64,000 nucleotides of DNA from Nocardia sp. NRRL S-836 (GTDB taxonomy: Bacteria; Actinomycetota; Actinomycetes; Mycobacteriales; Pseudonocardiaceae): the NCBI RefSeq assembly GCF_001279525.1, contig NZ_LGDY01000025.1:90192-154191 (forward strand), written 5' to 3'. This document shows positions 15,489-23,002 of this stretch, piece after piece (position 1 is the first letter of the stretch; every line of letters begins with the position of its first letter). The notes beneath the pieces are model-generated. The model was not told the DNA's origin. It searched no databases and saw nothing but the letters and a program-made list of their open reading frames with translations. Made by a program: the position numbers and the translations under genes.

Positions 15489-16253
15489 GTGCCCCACGCT
15501 CGTGCGACGGACGGAACAGCGCTCTTCTACTCGGTCGAGGGGTCGGGGCCTCCCCTGCTGCTCATCGCCGGTCAGTCGAACTCGTCGCGGTGGTGGCGGC
15601 AGGTGCTGCCGGACTTCACGGCCGCGTTCACGACGATCGTGATGGACCACCGCGGCACCGGTGCCAGCGACAAGCCGGACACGCCGTACAGCACAAGGCT
15701 GTTCGCGTCCGACTGCGTGGCCGTGCTCGACGACCTCGGCTTGGACCAGGCGTGCGTGTACGGCACGTCCATGGGCGGGCGGATCGCGCAGTGGATCGCC
15801 GCCGGCTACCCGCACCGCGTGGCTCAGCTCGTGCTCGGCTGCACCTCCCCCGGCGGCCCGCACGCCGTGGAACGCAGCGACGAGGTGCGCAGGTCGCTGG
15901 CGCAGGTGGACCAGATGAAGGCGCGCAAGGCGCTCGTGGACCTGATGTACACCCCGGCCTACCGCGGCCCGTTCAACACCCTCGGCGACCCCGAGATGCC
16001 GCCCCACGCGCGCAAGCTGCACCTGCTGGCGAGCGCCGAGCACGACGCGTGGGACGCGTTGCCGTCGATCACGTGCCCGACGCTGGTGGTGCACGGGACC
16101 GACGACATCTTCAACCCCACGGCCAACGCACCGCTGATCGCCGAACGGATCCCCGGCGCGCGCGTGGAGCTGATCGAGGGCGCACGGCACGGCTACTTCG
16201 AGGAGTTCCGCTCGGTCGCCTCACCGCTCGTGGTGGACTTCCTCAGCTCGTGA
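15489..16253 (+). CDS. Alpha/beta-hydrolase
   Basis: A 254-residue alpha/beta-hydrolase of the esterase/haloperoxidase type. The nucleophile is Ser94 in YGTSMGG, the acid is in VVHGTDDIFNP and the catalytic His is in GARHGYFEEF. The oxyanion-hole region follows LLLIAGQSNSS, and MDHRGTGASDKP is the usual strand-4 loop. No signal peptide is seen. GTG 15489 is the first sensible start. The short cap (residues 125-185) does not reveal the substrate. It shares an intergenic region containing the dre site with the chitinase gene, so its expression might also respond to amino sugars. The 3' end overlaps the convergent oxygenase gene. Confidence 0.88.
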   Translation: MPHARATDGTALFYSVEGSGPPLLLIAGQSNSSRWWRQVLPDFTAAFTTIVMDHRGTGASDKPDTPYSTRLFASDCVAVLDDLGLDQACVYGTSMGGRIAQWIAAGYPHRVAQLVLGCTSPGGPHAVERSDEVRRSLAQVDQMKARKALVDLMYTPAYRGPFNTLGDPEMPPHARKLHLLASAEHDAWDALPSITCPTLVVHGTDDIFNPTANAPLIAERIPGARVELIEGARHGYFEEFRSVASPLVVDFLSS

Positions 16254-17073
16254 CCCACCGCAGGCCGCGCATCAGCGCGTGGCCCGCGAGCTTCACGCCG
16301 GTGGCCTCGGAGATCGGCAGGTAGGGCAGGCGCAGCGGCATCCGGGCCCACACCGGCAGGCTGGCCACGGCGGTGGCCGCCAGCACCGCGTACGGACCTT
16401 TCGCGATCACCGGCAGCGGCGCCTTGAGCAGCAGGAACCGCGCGGCCTCACGGGCCTCCGCGGTGCCCTTGAGCTCCGGGCGGTAGGCGTTGATCCGCTC
16501 GTCGAGCTCCGCCGTGGTCTCCGGCGGGTCCGGGATGCCCATCGCCCTCGCGATCACGGCCATGTCCCGCACGTACCCGTCGTAGTCGTCCAGCGGCTGC
16601 TCGCCGTAACGCCGGTGGCAGCGCAGGAAGCTGTCCACCTCGGCCACGTGCACCCACTCCAGCAGGTGCGGGTCGTCGGCCCGGTAGTGGCGGCCGTCGG
16701 ACGCGGTGCCGTGGATGTAGGTGTGGATGCGCGCCAGCTTGTCGATCGCCTGCTGCGCGTCGGCCTCGGTGCCGAACGTGGTCACGCCCACGAAGAGACT
16801 CGTGCGCTGAAGACGCCCCCACGGGTCGGTGCGGTAGTCGGAGTGTTCCGCGACCGCGGCCATCGCCAGCGGGTGCAACGACTGCAGCAGCAGCGCGCGC
16901 AGTCCGCCGATGAACATGGCGTGGTCGGCGTGGACGTGCCGGATCGGGCGGTCGTCGGCGAACATGCGGGGACCGGGAGCCTCGTGGATGCTCCGTGCCT
17001 TGTCCTCGCGGTCGGGACCGATGACCATCTCGAACAGGCCGTTGCTGAGCTGACGCCGCAATGCTTCCAGCAT
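16243..17073 (-). CDS. Oxygenase MpaB family (DUF2236) haem protein
   Basis: The 276-residue protein matches the MpaB/latex-clearing-protein family. Seen are GLRALLLQSLHPLAMAAVAEHSDYRTDPWGRLQRT, where the His is a haem ligand candidate, then VGVTTFG, the conserved LLEWVHVAEVDSF helix and a basic C-terminal region. Members bind b-type haem and include enzymes that cleave polyisoprene or modify mycophenolate-type side chains; most actinobacterial members have no known substrate. No signal peptide is evident. It lies 45 bases downstream of the DUF6461-like gene on the same strand and may be cotranscribed with it. Confidence 0.88.
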   Translation of the reverse strand: MLEALRRQLSNGLFEMVIGPDREDKARSIHEAPGPRMFADDRPIRHVHADHAMFIGGLRALLLQSLHPLAMAAVAEHSDYRTDPWGRLQRTSLFVGVTTFGTEADAQQAIDKLARIHTYIHGTASDGRHYRADDPHLLEWVHVAEVDSFLRCHRRYGEQPLDDYDGYVRDMAVIARAMGIPDPPETTAELDERINAYRPELKGTAEAREAARFLLLKAPLPVIAKGPYAVLAATAVASLPVWARMPLRLPYLPISEATGVKLAGHALMRGLRWVTS

Positions 17074-17118
17074 GGGTTCATCATGCGACGCGGTGGCTGA
17101 GAACGGGACCCCAGGTGC

Positions 17119-17691
17119 TCAGGAAGGCAGGCGTATCCAGAGGTCGGGGGTGGTGAAGGCGCGCTGGTCGACCGGCCGCAGCCCGGCGAAGGCGCAGCAG
17201 TAGGCCACGGGCTCGCCGTCGTAGAGCTCCGCCAGTTCGTCGTCAGGTTCGTCGTCATCGGTTTCGTCTTCATCTGGGCCGCCACCGGGGTGCAGGTCCC
17301 AGGCCTCGATCTCACCGTCGCGGTGGATGCTCCCCTGGTTGCCGCTCTTCGGGTTGGCGTACATGCCGTAGGCGACCGTGCCCTCGGACAGCCGGTCGAG
17401 CAGGGCGCTGTCACTCGCGCCGAAACCCCACGGCTGCAGCAGCACGCAGCCGCCGGGCACCGTCGTGACGCCGATCGTCCGTTCGGCGTCGGCGTGGAAC
17501 GGGTCCTCCTCGGTCCAGGTCCGGAGCTGCTCCGCGGTCGGTTCGGCCGGACGCACGCCGAGCCTGCGCACCACCGCCTCCGCGTCGAGCCCGGCGACGC
17601 AGGCCAGGCTGTAGCCGTCTCCCCCGGGCGCCCCGGCCAGGACCGCGACGAGCCGGTCGCGTTCTTGCACAGCGGTGATGTCATCCCCCAT
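17119..17691 (-). CDS. DUF6461-like hypothetical protein
   Basis: A 190-residue acidic protein. The N-terminal half (YSLACVAGLDAEAVVRRLGVRP), the central GGCVLLQPWGFGASDSALLDRLSEGTVAYGMYANPKS and a final CCAFAGLRPVD segment resemble the actinobacterial DUF6461 group, thought to adopt a SUKH-like or related immunity-type fold; I am not certain of the match. A low-complexity Asp/Glu run near residues 140-155 (DEDETDDDEPDDE) is unusual. No catalytic motif is visible. It precedes the MpaB-type oxygenase gene on the same strand. Confidence 0.6.
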   Translation of the reverse strand: MGDDITAVQERDRLVAVLAGAPGGDGYSLACVAGLDAEAVVRRLGVRPAEPTAEQLRTWTEEDPFHADAERTIGVTTVPGGCVLLQPWGFGASDSALLDRLSEGTVAYGMYANPKSGNQGSIHRDGEIEAWDLHPGGGPDEDETDDDEPDDELAELYDGEPVAYCCAFAGLRPVDQRAFTTPDLWIRLPS

Positions 17692-17739
17692 GAGAACGGC
17701 ACCCTACCGAGGTCGGGTGCCGTCCAGCGGGAAGAACGC

Positions 17740-20631
17740 TCAGCCGATCGAGACGCGGTCGAGGTCCGGTGCCCCGCTCTGGTCGTTGCCGAACCGGATC
17801 GTGTTGGCCCCCGCGGTGAGCGTCACCGGGATCCGCGCCTGGTACGGGGTGTTGTTGCCCTGCCCGTCGACCTTCACCTCCACCGGCGCACCTCCGTTCA
17901 CCGACACGAAGTACGACTTCGGCCCGTTGACCGTGTAGTCGACGTACAGCGTGTACGTCCCCGCCGCGGGCACGACGACGTTGGCGAAGGTCACGGCGGC
18001 GTCGGGGCTGCCGCCGATGTTGCGCACCTTCTCCCCGCCCGAGCACGCCCCGCAGCCGCTCAGGCCGGTGCTGCCGAACGTGTTCGCCGAGTCCTCCGCC
18101 TCCCGCACGAACACCCGGTCCGCCGGACGGGTGCGCACCGGGACCGCGCCGGACACCGTGCGGCCGGACCCGAGCAGGGAGAACGACGCCGTGACCGGCA
18201 CCGTCACCGATCCGACGTCCTGACCGGGCGGTGACACCGCGGTCCAGGAGCCTTCGAGCACCCCGGCCAGACGCATCGACACCGCGGTGGCCGGGGTGCC
18301 GGTCAGCGTCCAGCCCGCGGGCACGGACGGCACCAGGGAGACGGCGTCGATCTGGTCGTCGGCGTCGAGGCGCAGGCGGGCGGTGATCCGCACCGACCGC
18401 TGACCGGGTGCCACCCACTGGACGCCGTGGGGTTCGACGGTCAGCGTGGTCTTCGGCGTGTAGCCGGACGGGGGCAGGCCGCCGACGGAGATCCGGTCCA
18501 GTCCGATCGGACTCGAAGCGAACACCGTGACCGCGTTGCGGCCCGCGTTCAACGGCACCGCGAGCGAGGTCGGTGCGGGCACGTCGGCGCGGTCCCCCGG
18601 CACGGTGGCGGTCAGCGGCGCGGCACCGTTGACGACCACCGACACGGTCGAGGGAGCGGCGGCCGTGAGGTCCAGCTGCAGGCGGTAGGTCCCTGCGGCG
18701 GCAACGGAAACGTCGCGGAACGTCACGGCGTTGCGCTCGCCGCTCAGCCCGGTCACCTGCCGCGTGCCGGAGCAGGCCGCGCAGGACTCGCCGCGCACCG
18801 CGCCCGACCGTTGCGCGTCCTCTGCCTCCAGCGCACCGTCACGCGCGCCGCGCGGGTAGCTGTGGCCGACGCGGATCTCGTCGATCTGCAGTTGCTTGAA
18901 GTAGACGGGAGCCTGCGGGCCGCTCCAGGTGTTCAGCACGGTCAGCTTCAGCCACCGCGCCTCCTGCCGGCCGATGTCGATGAACTGCGTGCCACGCGCG
19001 GAGGGCAGCGCGCCGGTCCGCACGTGCCACCACGTGCGGCCGTCGTCGGAGGCGGTCACCTGGTAGTCCTTGATCCGGGCGGAGTCCTCCGGCCGGCCGA
19101 ACGAGACCCGCGCGTGGGTCGGTGACGACTCGCGCTGGTTGACGGCGAGGAACGCGACCTGCCTGCGCCGCCCCAGGTCCAGGGAGAGCGAGACGGGCTG
19201 GGCGCCGCCCGCGTCCCAGTAGGTCTCGTGGTCGCCGTCCACCAGGGCGGACGCGGGGAAACCGGGCTTCGCGGACGTGGCGGACGCGCGGACGCCCGCG
19301 TAGAAGCCTTCCTGCCCGGCGGTGTCGACGGCGAAGACGGTGTCGTAGTCGTCCCACCGCGTGATGCCCTCGACGGTCAGGTGGCCGCCGGACTGCGAGA
19401 ACCGCATCCGTTCACCGGTGCGCAGGTCGCGCACGCCCGTGACGCGATATCCGTTGTCCCGCAGGCGAACGAAGTCCGCGCGCGGCCGGGTGACCACGTG
19501 CACGTACTGCTTGCCGTTCGCCGGGTTGACCGTGATCACGCCGTGCGCGCCGTCGTTCCAGAAGCCCGGCTGCATGCCGCCGTACAGGTACCCGCCGCCC
19601 TCCACGCCCTGCAGCGACTCGCGGATCGGCTGCACCCACGACGACATGAAGGTGTTGAAAGCCTCCTGCCGCGCGGGCATCTTCCCGTTCACCATCGGCG
19701 TCTCCGCCATCAGCGACTTGATCGACGATCCCGCGTTCGTGACGTACCGGCCGGTGTTCAGCCGCGTGTCCACGGCGTGGTCGCCGCCGTCGTACCACCA
19801 GTCGCCGGTGGTCGGGAGCTTGTAGCAGGCCTCGGACAGCCGCGGCATCGGCGTGAACGTCGCCGCCGGGTAGTCGTAGGACGGGACCATGCCGGTCTTC
19901 TGCTCGTTCGAGACCGTGTCCATGATCGGCGTGTCCTCGTTGTTGTTGGACAGCAACCAGGTCGGCCGGAGCTGCCGGACCTGCTCGTAGAGCCTGTTGC
20001 GCTCCCAGTACTCGTTGTCGTTGTCGATCCAGAAGCCGGCGAGGTCGGCGTAGTCGCGCATCACCTCGAAGAACAGCTCGTAGCTGTACTTGCCGAAGCC
20101 TTCGCGGGTGGTGAGGTCGACCTGCTCGCCCCGATGCTCGGAGTAGGCGCGGGAGTCGAGCATCTGCACGCCCTGCTCGCTGTGCCACTGCGGGTCGTCG
20201 GTCATGTAGAGCATGACCTTGACGCCCTTCGCCTTGCCGGCCCGCACGAGCTCGCCGAGCAGGTCGCGCTGGGTCGCACACGAGCCGGGGACCTTCGACG
20301 GCCACGGCCGCGCGTACCCCAGCCGGCTGTGGAACGTCGCCAGCACGACGTAGGACGCACCGAGCTTGCGCGCCTCGTCGATCCAGTAGTCGGGCGTCCA
20401 GCCGCCGCCGGTGACGTCCCGTTCCCACTCGGCGCAGTTCAGGTGCTTCGGGGCGGTGAACATGCCCCAGTGCAGGAAGAGCCCGGCGGTGGACCCGCGC
20501 AGCCACTCCTGCCGCGGGTGCCGCACCTCGGCCTGCGCCGCGGGCGACGGCACCACCAGGTGGACGAGGCCGGCGAGCAACGCGGCCACGACGGCCGCGC
20601 ACAAACGTCGTGAAGCCATGACCCATCGCAT
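17740..20631 (-). CDS. Secreted GH29 alpha-L-fucosidase with C-terminal binding domains
   Basis: The 963-residue precursor begins with a signal peptide cut near AQAEV. Residues about 40-400 are a GH29 barrel: GLFLHWGMFTAPKH, DYWIDEARKLGASYVVLATFH, and the nucleophile region ADLAGFWIDNDNEYW, followed by the strand LRPTWLLSNNNED. Then come an F5/8-type C (galactose-binding) domain at about 430-590, a CBM35-like domain with CAAC at about 600-715, a NEW3-like beta domain (EPHGVQWVAPGQRSVRITARL) and a second CBM35-like domain with CGAC up to the C-terminus. It should release terminal fucose from glycoconjugates outside the cell. The start may be ATG 20631 or ATG 20619. It is the largest multi-domain carbohydrase in the window. 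Confidence 0.9.
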   Translation of the reverse strand: MRWVMASRRLCAAVVAALLAGLVHLVVPSPAAQAEVRHPRQEWLRGSTAGLFLHWGMFTAPKHLNCAEWERDVTGGGWTPDYWIDEARKLGASYVVLATFHSRLGYARPWPSKVPGSCATQRDLLGELVRAGKAKGVKVMLYMTDDPQWHSEQGVQMLDSRAYSEHRGEQVDLTTREGFGKYSYELFFEVMRDYADLAGFWIDNDNEYWERNRLYEQVRQLRPTWLLSNNNEDTPIMDTVSNEQKTGMVPSYDYPAATFTPMPRLSEACYKLPTTGDWWYDGGDHAVDTRLNTGRYVTNAGSSIKSLMAETPMVNGKMPARQEAFNTFMSSWVQPIRESLQGVEGGGYLYGGMQPGFWNDGAHGVITVNPANGKQYVHVVTRPRADFVRLRDNGYRVTGVRDLRTGERMRFSQSGGHLTVEGITRWDDYDTVFAVDTAGQEGFYAGVRASATSAKPGFPASALVDGDHETYWDAGGAQPVSLSLDLGRRRQVAFLAVNQRESSPTHARVSFGRPEDSARIKDYQVTASDDGRTWWHVRTGALPSARGTQFIDIGRQEARWLKLTVLNTWSGPQAPVYFKQLQIDEIRVGHSYPRGARDGALEAEDAQRSGAVRGESCAACSGTRQVTGLSGERNAVTFRDVSVAAAGTYRLQLDLTAAAPSTVSVVVNGAAPLTATVPGDRADVPAPTSLAVPLNAGRNAVTVFASSPIGLDRISVGGLPPSGYTPKTTLTVEPHGVQWVAPGQRSVRITARLRLDADDQIDAVSLVPSVPAGWTLTGTPATAVSMRLAGVLEGSWTAVSPPGQDVGSVTVPVTASFSLLGSGRTVSGAVPVRTRPADRVFVREAEDSANTFGSTGLSGCGACSGGEKVRNIGGSPDAAVTFANVVVPAAGTYTLYVDYTVNGPKSYFVSVNGGAPVEVKVDGQGNNTPYQARIPVTLTAGANTIRFGNDQSGAPDLDRVSIG

Positions 20632-20659
20632 TCTCGTCAGGGCGGCGGCGAGAGATCCG

Positions 20660-20688
20660 ATGATTTCAACCTACCTGGCCGCGGTCAA
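20660..20688 (-). promoter_or_regulatory. Possible sigma-70-type promoter of the fucosidase gene
   Basis: On the minus strand TTGACC (20688-20683) and AATCAT (20665-20660) are separated by 17 bases, about 30 bases before the fucosidase start. The -10 matches the consensus at four of six positions, so this is only suggestive. Confidence 0.35.
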
Positions 20689-20899
20689 CCCTCTGTCCGT
20701 TGACTTGAGGCCAGACTCATCGGAGCGGTAAGGAAAACCGTCCGTCCAGCGGCCTCGGCCACGCGCTCGCGCGGGCAGCAGCGGACCCTCGGCTGTCCGG
20801 GTGAACCCCCTTGCACCGTCACCGGTACCTCCTCCATCGCGGGACCGGACGTGATAACACGTTCGGAGGCAGATGATCAGCGTTGGCGAGAGGGAGCAC

Positions 20900-21760
20900 A
20901 TGACCGACGCGGACTTGCCCGGCTTTTTCCACGACGCGGACGAGGCGTCCCGTCGCGGGCAGCGGCAGACGCTCCTGCTCAGCCGGGTGAGGTTGGTGAG
21001 CGCAGTGGTCGCCGCGGTCGGCGGCGCGTTCAAGTGGAAGATCGGCGGCACCTACGACTTCTGGGCGTTCGTGGCCCTCGCCGGCTTCTTCGTCGCCCTG
21101 TTCACCGAGATCCTGCTGTGGGCCACGCACCCCGAGCAGAAGTGGAACGCCGGCCGCGCGGTCGCCGAGCAGATCAAGTCGCTGGTCTGGCGCTACGCCG
21201 TCGTCGGCGACCCGTTCACCGGCCAGAACGCCAAGCAGTCGTTGCAGCTCATGATCGCCGAGGTCGTCGCGGAGCAGGGCAAGAAGCTCTCCCTCGCCAG
21301 CACGAACCCCGCGGGCGCCGAACGCCGCGAACAGCTGCGCGCCCAGCCCTTCGCCGAACGCCGCGACACCTACCGCGAGGGCCGCGTCCGCGAGCAGTTG
21401 GAGTGGTACCGCGCCCGCGCCACGACCAACGAGTTCCGCGCGAACCTGTGGCGCATGCTGCTGATCGCCGGCGAGTTCGTCGCGATCCTGTTCGCCGGCG
21501 CCAGGGTCATGGGCGTGTGGGACGTCGACATGTCCGGCGTCATGGCCGCGGCCGTCGCGGGCGGTGCGGCGTGGCTGGGCCTGAAGCAGCACGAGAACCT
21601 GTACCTGGGGTACGCGGCGGCAGCCAGCGACCTCGCGCTGATCTACGAACGGCTCGCGGACGTCGAGGAGGCCGACTGGCCGGCCGCGGTCGCGGAGGCC
21701 GAAGGGGCGATCAGCAAGGAGCACACGGCGTGGCTGGCGTCCCGGCCGAGCACGACCTGA
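20900..21760 (+). CDS. SLATT-family (DUF4231) membrane protein
   Basis: The 286-residue protein has two hydrophobic hairpins: LVSAVVAAVGGAF with AFVALAGFFVALFTEILLWA at about 35-80, and MLLIAGEFVAILFAGARV with VMAAAVAGGAAWLGLK at about 190-230. They are separated by a charged helical stretch, with a final AAASDLALIYERLADVEE helix. This is the SLATT/DUF4231 layout. SLATT proteins are predicted pore-formers found as membrane effectors in bacterial nucleotide-dependent conflict systems. ATG 20900 is preferred to the in-frame start at 20873 because GAGGGAG lies just before it. No partner gene for nucleotide synthesis is adjacent; a decayed repeat array follows. Confidence 0.82.
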   Translation: MTDADLPGFFHDADEASRRGQRQTLLLSRVRLVSAVVAAVGGAFKWKIGGTYDFWAFVALAGFFVALFTEILLWATHPEQKWNAGRAVAEQIKSLVWRYAVVGDPFTGQNAKQSLQLMIAEVVAEQGKKLSLASTNPAGAERREQLRAQPFAERRDTYREGRVREQLEWYRARATTNEFRANLWRMLLIAGEFVAILFAGARVMGVWDVDMSGVMAAAVAGGAAWLGLKQHENLYLGYAAAASDLALIYERLADVEEADWPAAVAEAEGAISKEHTAWLASRPSTT

Positions 21761-21792
21761 GCGGGGAGAGCCCCGGGCCGGTGGCCTGCCCC

Positions 21793-21989
21793 GCCGTCGA
21801 GGCCACCGGCGTTCGGATCACCGACGTTCAAGCCACCGCCGTCGAGGCCACCGGCGTTCAGGCCACCGGCGTTCAGGCCACCGGCGGGGCAGGCCGCCGG
21901 CGTTCAGATCACCGGCGTTCAAGCCGCCGCTGTTGAGGCCACCGGCGTTCAGGCCACCGGCGTTCAGGCCACCGCCGTTCGGCACGTCC
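21793..21989. repeat. Array of 15-bp imperfect tandem repeats, decayed
   Basis: Thirteen consecutive units resemble GGCGTTCAGGCCACC. Units 2-6 (21808-21882) and 8-12 (21899-21973) have the same order of variants, so a block was duplicated with a 91-base offset, one base out of frame because unit 7 is 16 bases. Read leftward, the right half encodes a five-residue repeat of the type GGLNA, which shifts frame at unit 7. No intact coding sequence covers it. It fills the gap between the SLATT gene and the small gene ending at 22009. Confidence 0.75.
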
Positions 21990-22008
21990 GCGCTTCGGAG
22001 CCCGGCGG

Positions 22009-22398
22009 TCAGGAGCCCAGCGCGGCAACCACCCGTTCGACCATCGCCTTCTCCGCCACGGCCACCTCGCCGTCGGCCCCGGCGACGGACCGGCACATCT
22101 CCGCCACCGCCGCGCGGAAGATCGGCACGTCCCGCGGCTCGTGCGCGGTGATGATCTCGACGGCCGACCGGAGGGCGGCCAGCACGCCGTCCTCCACATC
22201 GGACGTGGAGCCGCCGGGCAGCGCGGGCGGGGCGGCGGCGATCACGGCGCGCAGGTCGTCGGAGAGCAGGGACATCGCGCGGATGCCGGCGTGGCTCTCC
22301 TCGTCCACGGCACCGGGGTCGGCGGTGGAGACGAGGACCATGGCACCGAAAACGGCGGTGCGGAGCGTCTGGCCCTCCGCCTCCGTGTAGGCAGTCAT
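22009..22398 (-). CDS. Small hypothetical protein (possibly TerB-like helical)
   Basis: A 129-residue helical, acidic protein from ATG 22398. The C-terminal part (FRAAVAEMCRSVAGADGEVAVAEKAMVERVVAALG) has the look of a TerB-type helix-DGE-helix unit, in which acidic residues may bind a divalent ion; the similarity is weak and I give no function. The start lies 31 bases from the divergent XRE-cupin regulator. Its stop immediately precedes the 15-bp repeat array, whose leftward frame differs from this gene's frame. Confidence 0.65.
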   Translation of the reverse strand: MTAYTEAEGQTLRTAVFGAMVLVSTADPGAVDEESHAGIRAMSLLSDDLRAVIAAAPPALPGGSTSDVEDGVLAALRSAVEIITAHEPRDVPIFRAAVAEMCRSVAGADGEVAVAEKAMVERVVAALGS

Positions 22399-22428
22399 GC
22401 CCGCAAGCCTATGCAACGATCTCGCAGT

Positions 22429-22974
22429 ATGAGTGCGGGTCGGGTGCTCGGCGCCAACATCAGGGCGTTTCGCGAGCAGCGCGGGTTGTCGTTGTCGGAG
22501 CTCGCGCGGCGGTCGTCCATCGCGAAGGGCACGCTGTCCCAGCTGGAGAGCGGGGCGGGGAACCCGACCATCGAGACGGTGTTCAGTTTGTCGAACGCTT
22601 TGGACGTGCCGGTGTCGGAGTTGGTGACCGAGCGGACGGCGCCGGAGGTCATCCTCGTCAGGGCCAGGGACGTCGAGCAGCTCAGCAGCAACGCGGTCGA
22701 CCTGCGGCTGATGCGCAGGATGGACATCGCGGACACCGTGCTGGAGATCTACGACCAGCGCGTGCGGCCGGGCGCGACCCAGACCAGCGAAGGTCACCCA
22801 GGCAAGGAGCACGTGCTGGTCACCAGCGGGCGGCTGCGGGTGGGGCCGGCCGAGCAGCCGTTCGAGCTCGGGCCCGGCGACTACGTGTGCTTCCCGGGCT
22901 CGGTGCCGCACCTGTACGAGACGGTCGGCGGTGAGGTGAGCTCGGTACTGGTGCTGGAGTATCCGAAGCACTAA
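22429..22974 (+). CDS. XRE-cupin transcriptional regulator
   Basis: The 181-residue protein has an HTH_XRE domain at residues 5-60 (IRAFREQRGLSLSELARRSSIAKGTLSQLESGAGNPTIETV) and a C-terminal cupin (HPGKEHVLVTSGRLRVG, FELGPGDYVCFPGSVPHLYE). This is the standard layout for regulators of amino acid or polyamine catabolism, with the cupin barrel sensing a small ligand. ATG 22429 gives the usual short N-terminal arm. It lies 28 bases ahead of the five-gene hydroxyproline-type operon on the same strand, and a palindrome sits in that gap, so it most likely controls that operon. Confidence 0.9.
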   Translation: MSAGRVLGANIRAFREQRGLSLSELARRSSIAKGTLSQLESGAGNPTIETVFSLSNALDVPVSELVTERTAPEVILVRARDVEQLSSNAVDLRLMRRMDIADTVLEIYDQRVRPGATQTSEGHPGKEHVLVTSGRLRVGPAEQPFELGPGDYVCFPGSVPHLYETVGGEVSSVLVLEYPKH

Positions 22975-22992
22975 CGTTCATTCTATTGAACG
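22975..22992. promoter_or_regulatory. Palindrome before the hydroxyproline-type operon
   Basis: CGTTCA, six bases, TGAACG: a perfect 6-6-6 inverted repeat starting directly after the stop of the XRE-cupin gene and ending just before GGAGGTGAG and ATG 23003. It is the obvious candidate operator for the regulator, and binding here would also cover the ribosome site. Confidence 0.55.
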
Positions 22993-23002
22993 GAGGTGAG
23001 CG

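Noticed and set aside
15393..16190. N-terminal extension of the chitinase frame by 266 codons
   Set aside because: It is antisense to the alpha/beta-hydrolase and precedes a perfect signal peptide at 15392; the true start is there.
21818..22096. Leftward frame with GGLNA pentads as a pentapeptide-repeat gene
   Set aside because: Its start lies inside the 22009-22398 gene in another frame, and the repeat shifts frame midway; no intact coding sequence is supported.
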